This document shows, in pieces, positions 1 to 11,200 of a stretch of DNA of 38,850 nt. Position 1 is the stretch's first letter. Every line of letters starts with the position of its first letter. The stretch spans positions 1 through 38,850 of the forward strand of contig JAULBX010027308.1 of assembly GCA_032358255.1 (NCBI GenBank), written 5' to 3'. The DNA is from Heterotrichella gracilis. Its lineage: Eukaryota > Sar > Xanthophyceae > Tribonematales > Xanthonemataceae. The notes beneath the pieces were generated by a model, which saw nothing but the letters and a program-made list of their open reading frames with translations, had not been told where the DNA came from and ran no database searches. The translations under genes and the position numbers were made by a program.

Positions 1-150
1 CTGACCTACTCCAGCAGGACCTCAAGTCGCGTGGGATCAATAGATGGTTCAAACAGTGCCAGGAAAGAGCTGCGTGGTGCCGCATGTGCAAGACTGACTG
101 CTAATCTGGCTATTTTGCTGGAATGCATGTAACTAACTAACCAACTAACT
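1..150 (+). mobile_element. 3' end of a non-LTR (LINE-type) retrotransposon
   Basis: An open frame runs from base 3 to a TAA at 102-104. Its residues include LLQQDLKSRGINRWFKQC and ERAAWCRMC, which resembles the basic, Trp/Cys-containing C-terminus of LINE reverse transcriptase ORFs. About 25 bases after the stop the sequence becomes a TAAC tetramer tail (about 129-151), as is typical of LINE 3' ends. Bases 73-148 match the reverse complement of 38775-38850 almost perfectly, so this is a repeat family. Element class is inferred from the ORF end and the tail. Confidence 0.65.
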
Positions 151-1484
151 AATGGTCAGACACTCTGCAAAGTTGAAGTTATGCAGAAAGGGTGGGTAGG
201 CTACTTCTATTTTTGTTTGGCAGAAGCACACTTGAAATCTTACATCCGCAGGGTTGAGTATGGAGGAAATGGCAATACAAGGTAATAATGTCACCATATC
301 ACTGCGTCGGCGGTCAGCGCAAAATGAAGCACTCGGTGGATTACACAGCACAGCTACATCAGTATATTACTATTTATGAAGCTGAAAATGTAACGCCAGG
401 AATGAAGTGATTCCGGCAGGGAACAACAAGCATGGCGGCTACAACATCTCGGCCTTGTCCACCGAAACTCATTAGAGCGCATCCCTAGGCTCTGAACCCT
501 CGCAGGGGACATGGTTGATGCCAGCACAGTAGCAAGCCAGCCTTGTGGAATTAGCTTTGTGGAACCAGGCTTGTGGAACAACTGAAAAAATGAGAATGGG
601 TGCCCATCATGGGCGCAAGGTTAAAACTGGTAGGTCGATGGATACATGCTGATTATGAGCATAGGATGTGCAAATACTGTGTACTGCAAGACGAATGGAC
701 AACATCATCCTGAAAAATGTACACCATTTTATATTTGTGTGTCCACAACACCACGATCTTAGAGAATCATTTCAGAGCTGCAAGGCATTCCCAGACATTG
801 TTCATCATTCGGGTCTACATTCCCGGCTATCGACAGTGATTTTGGCCAAAAAGTGGCAGTCAAAAGTGTGAACCGGGTTAACCGGGTAGAACAGTGGTGT
901 GGTTATTGTATGCATGCATCTGCAGACGTATGCATTCAGTCGAAATTGTTAAGTGCAAAGCAGCGCAAGGAAGTAACGAGAACAGTTCATTATCGTTGAA
1001 GTACGCAAGGGCCTCGAGATACTGCAAAAAGTAGCCGTGACAAGATAGACCCAGATGGTTAGGTAGTATCCCAAAATGCGGGAGAATAACCCAAAATGAA
1101 CAGTAAACAGGGGGAGTAAAGGTGCCAGGAGGGGCCTCTGTGGTTGTATTTATATTAGGGTGCTCTCAAAGGCAACAACATGCAATTGATATGTTAACCA
1201 ACGCAAATAAGTCAAAAGTGGCAACACAACATGCCAAGGCATGTCAAACCAATATCAAGCCCCCTGCTACTACTATGCAGTCTGGGGTAGCTTGGTATAC
1301 AAGCGCCACTGGCTACATTATTGACCGTAATGCAAACATAATGCCCATGTCAGCAATGGGTAAATGGTATTCCACACTGCGCAGGCTCTCCACATTGCCG
1401 CCCTAGGAACTGCAAATAGTACCATAAGAAAGCATACCCTCACTGCAGGCTGTACATTGTCAGAGACCTGCAGGTTGTATTAGA
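151..1484. other. Gene-poor flank
   Basis: No open frame here looks protein-like on either strand. The short ORFs lack consistent splice signals or recognisable motifs. The stretch may hold the 3' UTR of the minus-strand gene that starts at 2857. I see no RNA gene or terminal inverted repeats. Confidence 0.4.
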
Positions 1485-2857
1485 CTAGGGCCACACAGGA
1501 TAACCCTTGCCTTGCCGCAGGCGGAGGGGCGTGCTTATCAAGACGGGCTGCAAGTTTAAGCAGCGCTAGGAATAAGTCAACTTCTTCCCTCTGCTCACGC
1601 CAGGAAGCGCTTGTTGCATCCATGTGTTATATTTGCCTTCATTGTCTACCAGCATAACCACTTCTCTATGCTGGTTCATTTATAATTGGCGGTCAATAAT
1701 TTTTCACTTAGCTTTTAATCCCCAAAATAAATGCAAACACAATACACCTTTCGCTAGGATATATCTTGTACCACTTGGAAGACCCGCATGGATGTTTCGC
1801 AGACATGTAAGCAAGTATAACAAGCGGGAAAAAAAAAAAAAAAAAAACTCGTTGCTGCGTTGTTGTAAGATTCTTCAATGTTTGGAGAAAATGGACTTTG
1901 GGGATACGTACCTTGGGCTCTAGAAACTGGCTCAGTTGCACGACTGAAGATGAAGTGGCTGACAGTGAGTTTGAGCTCCCACAAGATGATGCTTGGTACG
2001 ATGCAAGATTTTTCTTCGCCAAAGAGAATGTGCTATCAGAAAGCCTACGGTGGGACGCGTAATAGGACTTCGAGTTGCTGTAGCACTCGGAAGAAGACGA
2101 GCTAGAACCTCCACCGCCACCGGCGTCAACGATGCCCAGAATCGAGACTCCAGCGGCAGCGTCCAATTTTTGTGCCTGGCTGCCGCAGTATCCGCTAGAA
2201 CCGCTCCCACCATCTGCGCCCGAGCTCGCATCGAAAGCTGTCCTGTCAGTCGTGTAGTCGCTGCGAAACAAGCACGCGTGGGTAACAACGTTATGGACCA
2301 TAACTTATGGCAGGTTGTGACAACGGTCACAAAAACATTTTACTGCGCTAGCCTAGAGACGCTTCGAGCTCGCGAGGTGGCATGATCAGCGGTTGCCTCC
2401 TGAGCAGTTAGAATTCAACAAAAGAACTAACGGTTCGCTTGTAACAGAACGTTCATAACAAGAAAGATAGGTCTAATAGGTCAGCCCTGGGCAACTTGTG
2501 TCAAGTGGGATTTTGCGCAGCATTTGTGTCAACGCACACGTGAATATTCTGGGTCATCGGAGTGTGCCGTCTCGACTACCTGGTCTGAGAGCTTAGCTAA
2601 AGATACCGAGACCACCTGCACCTGTGTATTTACCTGTAGGCGTAACTGGTGAAGGAGGTGCACAGCGCGGTTTGGACACTTCCGAACTGGGATCCAGACG
2701 AGGAGGTGGAGAGGGTGTTGTACACTCCCGCCTGGAGAACAGCAGCGCAGCTGGAACCAGACGTACTCTGGCCAAACGCCACGGAGGCGCATTGGAGGAG
2801 TATGAGGATCACGCAGAACACCATCTGTGCGCGTTTGAGAGCCCTGTTGCGCATCAT
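1485..2857 (-). CDS. Small secreted Ser/Gly-rich protein, three-exon model
   Basis: Exon 1 is 2857-2634, exon 2 is 2260-1912, and a tentative exon 3 is 1547-1485 ending in TAG. The start gives MMRNRALKRA followed by a hydrophobic stretch (VFCVILILLQCASVAFG), a clear signal peptide. The mature part begins with QSTSGSSC and is rich in Ser, Gly and spaced Cys, with a Gly5-Ser6 run in exon 2. The exon 1 donor is CAG|GTAAAT, the exon 2 acceptor is TTTCGCAG|C, and the exon 2 donor is AAG|GTACGT. The phase is 2 at the first junction and 0 at the second, and both fit. Exon 3 rests only on an ACTTGCAG acceptor and could be wrong. The model gives about 211 residues. An A19 tract (1829-1847) lies in intron 2. 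I do not recognise the family. The signal peptide and Cys residues suggest an extracellular or wall protein, and the gene is divergent from the secreted GH5 gene. Confidence 0.55.
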
Positions 2858-3882
2858 GGCTGCGTGGCTGTATTTAGTCGTGCACGCTGCAGTGAGAAAC
2901 CCTGCGCAAGGTGAGCAAGAGTCATTAGTGCTGCAGGTGCACCACGCGTCCGGTGCACCAGTGACCACTGTTGTCTTCTAGCACATATCTACAGATACAG
3001 TTATCGGCGCGGGCAAAACTTAACCGTTGCTAAAAAAAGTGGCTAGCACAAGAAACGGCTGCGCAGACCCAAACGTACCTACCTTGCAAGGTCAATTGAC
3101 CGGACCTGGAAGGCTCGAGCAGGCTGCACCTGTTGCACAGAACCACCTAACCACGTGGTGCACCAACTTAGAACCACCGCAGGTTTGACCCCAAAGTGCT
3201 GAATGAAACTCAGCTGTTTGCAACCCTCTAACCCACAGCTTTAGTTTGCATGCAGCGGAGACAAACCACTAACAGTGGCGGGATGCAGCGCATGTGGGCC
3301 ATTCAACAATTCCAATCAATGCGCTGTATTTTCGGACAGTCGCTGGAGAGGGAAGGTCTGTCCTCGGATATGGCTCGTGGATTGTCCGGCTGGGCCCTCC
3401 CCTAGGTCCAAGGCAGGACCCTCTCAGAACGAATCTGATAATCAATTTTGTCGAGCAGGGTCCCTGCAGGACCAAACATATGCACATGCTCGAGCATGCT
3501 CAAACTCAGCATGCCGCGGAAAGTCAGAAAATATGTACCAGTATTTCTGGTACAGGTAGCCATCTTGGTAGCCATTTTCCGGTAGGCATTTACCCGATCC
3601 GATTATCTTTCTAACCACCGTAAAATCTTTATGATTATTTTAAAGCAGCTTGAATGTATTTTGCTGGTTCTCTTAACCATCCTTGTGCCAGTGGAGAAAT
3701 CAATTTTAAAATGGATGAACGTAATACATGCACGATGAACCGTTCGTAATTCTATTAAATTGATGTAATACATTAATGTAATACATTAAATGGAAGATTT
3801 ACCGTATCCGAGTCCTTGCAGCCGGCAAATTGTCGGATAATCCATTCTCCGTTTTCGGACGTTGTTACGGTTCTGTACGCAC

Positions 3883-3910
3883 GGTTGGTCTTGGTAAACC
3901 GAGACCAACC
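3883..3910. repeat. Hairpin-forming inverted repeat
   Basis: The arms GGTTGGTCTTGGT and ACCGAGACCAACC are separated by two bases. They form a 13-bp stem with one T/C difference that could still pair as G-U in RNA. The hairpin lies in the intergenic region, 1.35 kb upstream of the GH5 gene start. No function can be read from it. Confidence 0.5.
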
Positions 3911-5054
3911 TCAGATCCTAGTCACAAGGGCCCATATTGGGATAATGCATTGTCCATATGCATATGGCATGCATGCGAGCGAGCAGGAATTAGCTACCAC
4001 ACAGGGCCAAGTTCCCCACTTTCATCCATCTTGTTACGTAGGAGAATTTTACTTGAGGCACTCTGGCCCAGAATCTGGATGATAGAGAACCGAATGTTGC
4101 AATCGCGATCGGGCCTGGTGCTTGTGTTGTTGAAGTCCCCATCCCGTATGCTTGGAGCTCCTCGCGGCACTTATTGGCTCGTCCTGAACAGCTTTTCAAG
4201 CCCGGCACAAACTGCACTAGTGCTACTGTCGCCGGTATACCACGGTACGTACGTCATGCAGTGCATGTATACGGGTTTCATGGGCTTCGAAGGAATTCCG
4301 GATCGATAGTAGGCCTAGGGCGTTAGACAAGTTGTTGCAAGCGCTGCTATACCGTAGACAATCAGTAGACGCCCCTGGTTACCGTCGTTCGTTTCTGATG
4401 GATAGAGACCTGTTAAAAGAATGGTGCCATTGGCGCTTGCGTATGAGCTTTATCACATCATGCCATTTAGCAGTACTGCCCGCCAATTCCTACCTGACCA
4501 CTGGCCGCCTCAGCAGTTATCGCTGGTTTTACTTTAGTTAGTTAGTCAGTTACATGCTGGTGTACTTTAGCTTACCCAGTGCCAACAAACACGATTTCCA
4601 CTGTCCGTTCCACCCATCGCTATTGTCGCTACATGCTGCAAACGCTGTTCAGGCTGAGATCGCTGAACATGATGAACCGGTTGAGAAGGCAAATTAACGT
4701 GAACAAGTACCTATAGGTTAACCTTGTTTTAAGGGTTAAACATCGTCTACATCTCGTATGACCACGGGCCTATAGGCTAGCTAGGCCCAGGCAGTTCAGG
4801 AAGGAATCTTTGAGAGTAACAGTGGTGTTTTACTGCAAACGTTGTGGTGTTGTCGGCGACCAGAAATAATCTGGCATCACTACGCACCTAGTGTGTTCGT
4901 ACCTGCGCAGACCATGGTTGTTTTGCTGGTTTTGCAAAACCAATTGATGGCACTCAGACCCGCAGTGCACCGTCGCGATTCTGCTAACAAAGGTGCAACA
5001 CGTTAATAAAGACCGAAGGTACAGATTGTTTGGTTTACGAGCCAATCTACGAGC

Positions 5055-5092
5055 CTATTTAAAGAGGTTTCGCGTGCATGCTACCTTATAAG
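5055..5092 (+). promoter_or_regulatory. Possible TATA-type promoter elements of the GH5 gene
   Basis: CTATTTAAAG at 5055-5064 and CTTATAAG at 5084-5091 are TATA-like and lie 165-205 bases before the ATG at 5260. This would give a 5' UTR of plausible length. An upstream ATG at 5118 opens a 71-codon frame that overlaps the main start in another frame, which could dampen translation. Composition is the only evidence. Confidence 0.25.
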
Positions 5093-5259
5093 CACGAAAC
5101 ATCACGGCCAATGCCAATTGGAATTCCAAGTGCGTATACATATGCATGACCTAAGCACGGAACCACGCTTGCAATTATGTAGGGACAGGCTGATCACGTG
5201 CAACTTTGCAGGTTACCAGTGCAGCGCGAACTTGAAAATCATTATATCCTCTGGGTTCA

Positions 5260-8200
5260 ATGGGTGGGTTTTGGTTGGTCACCCTTGTGACTGGGCTACT
5301 CTTTGGGGCTCACACAACGTTAACTGCAGCTGAAAACTGCAGCTCCGCGGTGGCAGACAGCGTCTGCTCTACCGTGCGCAGCCTCAAAGATGTGTGCGCT
5401 ACACCGCCACAACCAATAAACTGTCCGTGCTCCTACACCCAGTTGGCAGGCGACACCTTTTCCTCTCAGGTGAGTCACTTAGCTCGGCATAATGCATGCC
5501 TGCAAAGCAGCTCATGTTGACATCTAACTCTTCCTCGTCGCCACGTACGTCCAGTGACAAGTTGCTATGTTTTATATGTTTGCGTATTAGTTAGACTGAC
5601 TTACTTGCCCTGGCCTATGTATGCATATGCCAGGTGATGCCTAGCCCTACATGTACCGTGCACGCGCACGCGCGTGCACAGCATGCATGCAGTTTGGAAG
5701 ATGACGCCCTAAACCTGAGCTTAGGATTTGTATTTTGAGATCTCGAGAGGCTGCCCGCAGGTTCCAAGCTTTTATCCTGCCGCATCCTCCCGCCTGCGTG
5801 GCTCCTATGCTGCACGCCTGGCACTGTGGAACAACAACGTGACCGCACGTGCCGGGCTGACCATCTTTGTGCCGTGCTCATACATGCTCAATAGCAACCC
5901 CAGCGGACCAGACCTTGACGCACCCACCTGTAACCTGGACTACTCTTTTCTGCCTTACGTCGGCTTGTTGTGTGGTGCGGTTGATGATGCTCTTGGAGCC
6001 TGTCCTTCCAACACCCCGGTTGAACGGTACGAGCCCACTCAGCTGCATTTTTCTGCACATCCTAGCCTCGGTATGGCAAGCCTTGAGGTCAAAGGGGCTT
6101 GAAGAGAGCTTGCTTGATATGCATGCATTGTAGGGGCATGATTAGTCGATTGCAGAGGTTTCTCTCCGCACGTCAGTTGGTACATGAAAGCCCGTTTAGC
6201 TCATTTAGGCCATGTGCATGATTTGCACCGAGTTCACAAGTCCAGATCGGTCCAGTGCAGCCCAACAAAAGTTCTTATTGCTTTGCATGTAAAGGTATCT
6301 GTGCGAGTATGTTACTGGAAGTGCTGTCTAACTTCAAAGGTTTTAATGCTACATATGTAACAAGCAGTGGTACTTGTACTACGTTTGCACTATTTGCACT
6401 GCAAAGTCGATTGCACTTCAACAGGACAATATCTGCAGCAACACATGATACCTCCCCATCATATTCAGGACCTCCCCACCACCCACACCACCGCCAAGCC
6501 CTCCAACTCCGCCACCACCACGCCCCCCTTCTCCATCTCCACCCCCAAGCCCTGCTCCCTCGCCCAAAAGTGGCACGTCCAACTGCCCATGCAAGTACAC
6601 TATGCAGACTGGGAACAGCTACTTTGGCATGGTGCCAGTGCTGTACCCAGCTGCCGCTTCCAGCAACAGCCTGCGCAGCATCTACACTACGCAGCTCATG
6701 GCATGGAACAACAACGCTGCCAGCACTCCTGCAGGCTTCACGCTGCTGGTGCCCTGCAGCGCCATGCTCGATGACACACCCAACATAACAGTCTTCGCCA
6801 ATGCCCCGATATGCCAACTGGGAAGCGCGTCGAGCGTGTCTCCAAGCCCACCACCATCCCCAGCGCCCCCACCCCCAAACCCTCCATCTCCATCTCCATC
6901 TCCACCTCCAAAGCCTCCATCCCCACCTTCTAAGTCTCCGTCCCCGCCTCCCAAGCCTCCATCCCCACCTCACAAGTCTCCGTCCCCACCTCCTAAGCCT
7001 CCATCCCCACCCCCCAAATCTCCATCGCCACCTCCCAAGCCCCCATCTCCATCCCCGCCTCCTCCCCCAAGCCCATCTCCCTCTGGTGGTCTGCCTTCCA
7101 ACTGCCCATGCAAGTACATCATGCAGAGCGGCGACAGCTACTGGTCAGTGACGCCAACCCTGTACCCAGCGACAGCTTCCAACAACGCCTTGCACAGCAC
7201 CTATGCAACGCAGCTCATGGCATGGAACAACAACGCGGCAACCCTACTGGCAGGCTCCACGCTGCTGGTGCCATGCAGCACCATGCTGGGCGACACACCT
7301 AACACAAACCTGTTCACCAGTGCCCCGACTTGTCAGCTAGGAAGCGCACCCATTCCAAATTCGCCTTCCCCCAGTCCCGTGCCCTCTCCAGTTTCACCAA
7401 GCCCGGTGGGTGGCAGCCAGCAAACGCAGTGGCTTAGTGTGTCTGGCAATACCATCGTGAGGTGAGAATGCATGACCACTTAGACCATTAGGGTAGGTAC
7501 AGCTCTACCATTCAGCCCCAACTGGCTAGACATATTAGCATACATACATGTGAAAACCAGTCTGCATCACCCAAATGTTGGTCCACTTTTGCGATATATG
7601 TATATTGGCTTGCCAGTATAACAGCAGGACATATTGCATTTTATAGGTAATATAATAGGTACTTAACAGGTGGTTATTAGGCATACTTTAATTCCTTTAT
7701 CGTCCTACTTGTTTTAAACATTTTAGTCACAGCATATTGAAGGAGGGTTTTTTTACTTCCAAGCTGCACAGCGGTAATGATCGGAGCTGGTACCATGGTA
7801 TTGACGCGGATACCCTGTGCAGGGCTGATGGCACCCGCTGGATGGGCCGTGGTGCCAACTTTCTAGAGTTCCGCCAGTGCCAGACATGCTGGAACGAAAA
7901 CCAGCCTAGCCTGGACGAGATGAAGCGGCGCCTTGATATTCTGTTATCCTGGGGGGCAACTTTTATCCGCCTGCCAATTGAAAACCTAGGTGTGAATATG
8001 GGCGCAACAGACTCGCCGACCTACCTGCAGGTAATCTTTGCGTTGCTTACCATGCAGTTGCCAGCAGCCTTGATATGTTTAGTCAAAGTTCTTTGTGATT
8101 GTGGACACCTTTGCACAAGCCGAGGAACCTTCTGCACACATTACAAACATTCTATATCCACAATGCCCTTCCCGATGCAAATGTATCTGAGCACACTGCT

Positions 8201-11200
8201 ATATATGTACTCATAGAGCTCTGGCTGGGACACCAACAGCATTTTTTTGCAATCAGCTATATACGCGGATTCTGTACGCAGGCATACAGGTTCACAGTTG
8301 CATGTATTGGAACCCATGTATACCACCAACTACCGCTGTTGCAGCGCTACTATAATCCATTTCCCTGTTTGCAGAACATGAAGGGGCTGGTCGACTATAT
8401 CGGCACCAAACCAGGGGTGTACGTCTTGGTTGCCGTATTTTGGGACTACACATTTGCAGATGAGAAATGGCCAGCCGGCTCTCCTAATGGTGCCAGCGGC
8501 CAATACAAATGGTGGCCTACATCCTCCTCAAACAACAACCTTGCAAAGCTGGTGGAGACATTTGCCGCAAGCCCTCATGTCATGTTTGCGGTATCCAACG
8601 AGCCTACTTACAACTTCAATGGTGCTGCGGATGCCACGGTGAGTGAACAATACCATGAATGCCGAGAATCTCAGACAGTGTGGGTGGTGGGAGGTGGCAG
8701 AACAAATACCAGCATCCACCTTAGCTTGCTCACCTTGTTGGGGCTCTGTCTACCACCAACACCTGTGCACTGCCCTTGCAAGGAGTGATAAATGTTCCAT
8801 CCTGGTAAAAAGTTGGCTGCTTTCATGAGATTGTTCAGCATTTGAGCAACATTGTGTTGTATATTCAGCTAACTACCTGTACCGGCGCTGAAGGTTGGCA
8901 ACCCTTCCCAAAAATGAGGTTTAAAACATGGTTTTAGTCTTAAAAAGTAAAGTTTAAGTGGCCAGTGAAAGAATGGCATGAACGTACAGTACATACAAAT
9001 TGTGTTGCCAGAGACCTTTCATGGCGCTTGGAAGGGTTTCAAATTTGTCGTTTTGCCTGAATGGTATCCAAACCCTAAAGTACCTAAACCCTAAAACTCT
9101 AAATAATTCTCGCTGAATTATTTCAATTAACCCTTAGCGCCGGTATGGTAATCAACTAATATATATGTGGAACCTCTCTGCAGGTGTACTCCCGCCTGCA
9201 GTCTGGTGTGACTGCAGTTCGCCAGGCTGAGGACCGTGCTGGCGCCCCCCAGCGCCATATCATCGCCGTGCAGGGCACACGTGGGTTTGGCTTGTATCTT
9301 GATTACTATGCCAATGCCCAGCCAATGAGCGTGCCGACCTATGGGTCAACAAACATTGTGTATGAGATCCACGCCTACCTTCATTCCAACCAGTTTTCGG
9401 ATTTTGTGGAGCGGCGAGCTGCCCAATTCCCGCTGATCATAGGTACGTGCATCAGTTACATATTCTAGAAATATTGGTGACCGAATTTGCGCACCTGCTG
9501 CAACGCCATGTGATGAGTAAATTGCCCAGTATAATATAAACGCAGTATTGCTTTTGTAGATGGTTCTGACCTCCCGAGAATCCCTTTGTGCAAGTTGTTC
9601 CACAGCCTGATGGAACAACTTGGGTCAATTGGCGCATTAGTATGGTACACCCAATCCATTTAGCCATTTACTCCCCCACATGCTGCTACTGTAGTCAGAT
9701 GGGATATTGTCATAGAGATCATATGAATAATATGATGGCACTTTTTTGTGCAGGCGAGTATGCACCCACCAAAAGCGGTACAATGACAGCCAGCGATGTC
9801 CCAGCACTGGTCGAACTGTTGGAGCGCCTGCAGGTGCCGCATGCATCCTGGATATTTGCAGCTGGCACCTGCGACGTTGCAACGGATGTCTTGATGATGG
9901 TCCCCGGCAGCGAGGCCGATTCCCAAATTGCATGTAAGAATATCGCCAGTATTATGCAGCCGACTGCCTGGGGAAACACAGTCAAGGCCTTGCTGGCGCA
10001 ATACTCTGGCGCCAGTCCACCAGCCTCCCCCACCAACAGTCCCGTCCCCTCATCTCCTACATCTCCCTCTCCTGGTGGTGGCAACTCCCTGTCCAACTGC
10101 CCATGCAAGTACATCATGCAGAGCGGCGACAGCTACTGGTCCGTGACGCCAACCCTGTACCCAGCGACAGCTTCCAACAACGCCCTGCGCAGCACCTATG
10201 CAACGCAGCTCATGGCATGGAACAACAACGCGGCAACTCTATTGGCAGGCTCCACGCTGCTGGTGCCATGCAGCACCATGCTGGGCGACACACCCAACAC
10301 AAACCTGTTCACCGGTGCCCCAACATGCCAGTTGGGAAGCGCGCCGAGCACGTCTCCATCTCCATCGCCCCCTCCCATGTCATCATCCCCAAGTCCTCCA
10401 CCTCCATCCCCATCTCCCAAGTCACCATCCCCACCTCCTCCGTCTCCATCCCCACCTCCCAAGTCACCATCTCCTAACCCTCCATCTCCATCCCCACCTC
10501 CTCCCTCGCCCAACCAGTCACCACCACCACCTCCAAGCCCACCAAGCCCCTCTCCCCCCTCCCCCAACCCCCCTCCAAGCCCTACTCCCATGTCCAACGG
10601 TGTGCCATCCAACTGCCCATGCAAGTACACCATGCAGAATGGGGACAGCTACTTTGGCCTGGTGCTAACCCTATACCCTGCAACCAACTCCAGCAACAGC
10701 CTGCGCACCACCTACACCACGCAGCTGAAGGCATGGAACGACAATGCCGGCACCATACCCGCAGGCTCTGCTCTGCGGGTGCCCTGCAACACCACGCTCG
10801 GTGACACGCCCAACGCAAACCTTTTTGCCAGCGCCCCTACCTGCCAGCTGGGAAGCACACCGGGCGCATCTCCAAGCCCAACGCTGTCCTCACCTTCGCC
10901 TCCCAAGTCTCCATCCCCGCCTCCCAAGTCTCCATCCCCGCCTCCCAAGTCTCCATCCCCACCTCCCCCACCTTCTCCAAGCCCAGGGCCAGTCAATTCC
11001 CCCGGCGGCCCGGATACCTGCTCTCCATCCTGCACCCAGAATAACCTACAAGCGCCTTGCTGCAGGGCAGGTGGGTGCATGCATACAGGTCATGTGTGCA
11101 AAAAATGGCACCCCTACTTGTGCTGGACCTGACCCTCACAAGTTGTACATATCTCTCTACAGTACCTAGTTCAACGCACATGCTGCAGCGCACACGATAT

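Larger units (their letters stand above)
2858..5259. other. Intergenic region between two divergent secreted-protein genes
   Basis: About 2.4 kb with no convincing gene. A plus ORF at 3830-4309 (159 codons) has no recognisable motif and odd composition. Local structure includes the hairpin at 3883-3910, a GTACCAG palindrome at about 3535-3553, and a doubled TGTAATACATTAA block at about 3762-3788. The last 200 bases should hold the promoter of the GH5 gene, and the first part that of the minus-strand gene starting at 2857. Confidence 0.4.

Noticed and set aside
3830..4309. 159-codon plus-strand ORF
   Set aside because: No recognisable motif, no supporting splice sites or partner exons, and unusual composition. 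Probably chance.
4530..4560. TTAGTTAGTTAGTCAGTTACATGC as a further truncated LINE tail on the minus strand
   Set aside because: Only the tail-like tetramers and GCATGTAAC match; no unique LINE sequence adjoins, so it may be a simple repeat.
6275..6973. Long minus ORF rich in Arg, Trp and Gly
   Set aside because: It is the antisense shadow of the Pro-rich LysM linker exon of the GH5 gene.
10196..10633. Gly/Asp-rich minus ORF, with similar ones at 10712-11080 and 6682-6954
   Set aside because: Antisense shadows of the Ser-Pro linkers; the repeat structure keeps all frames open.
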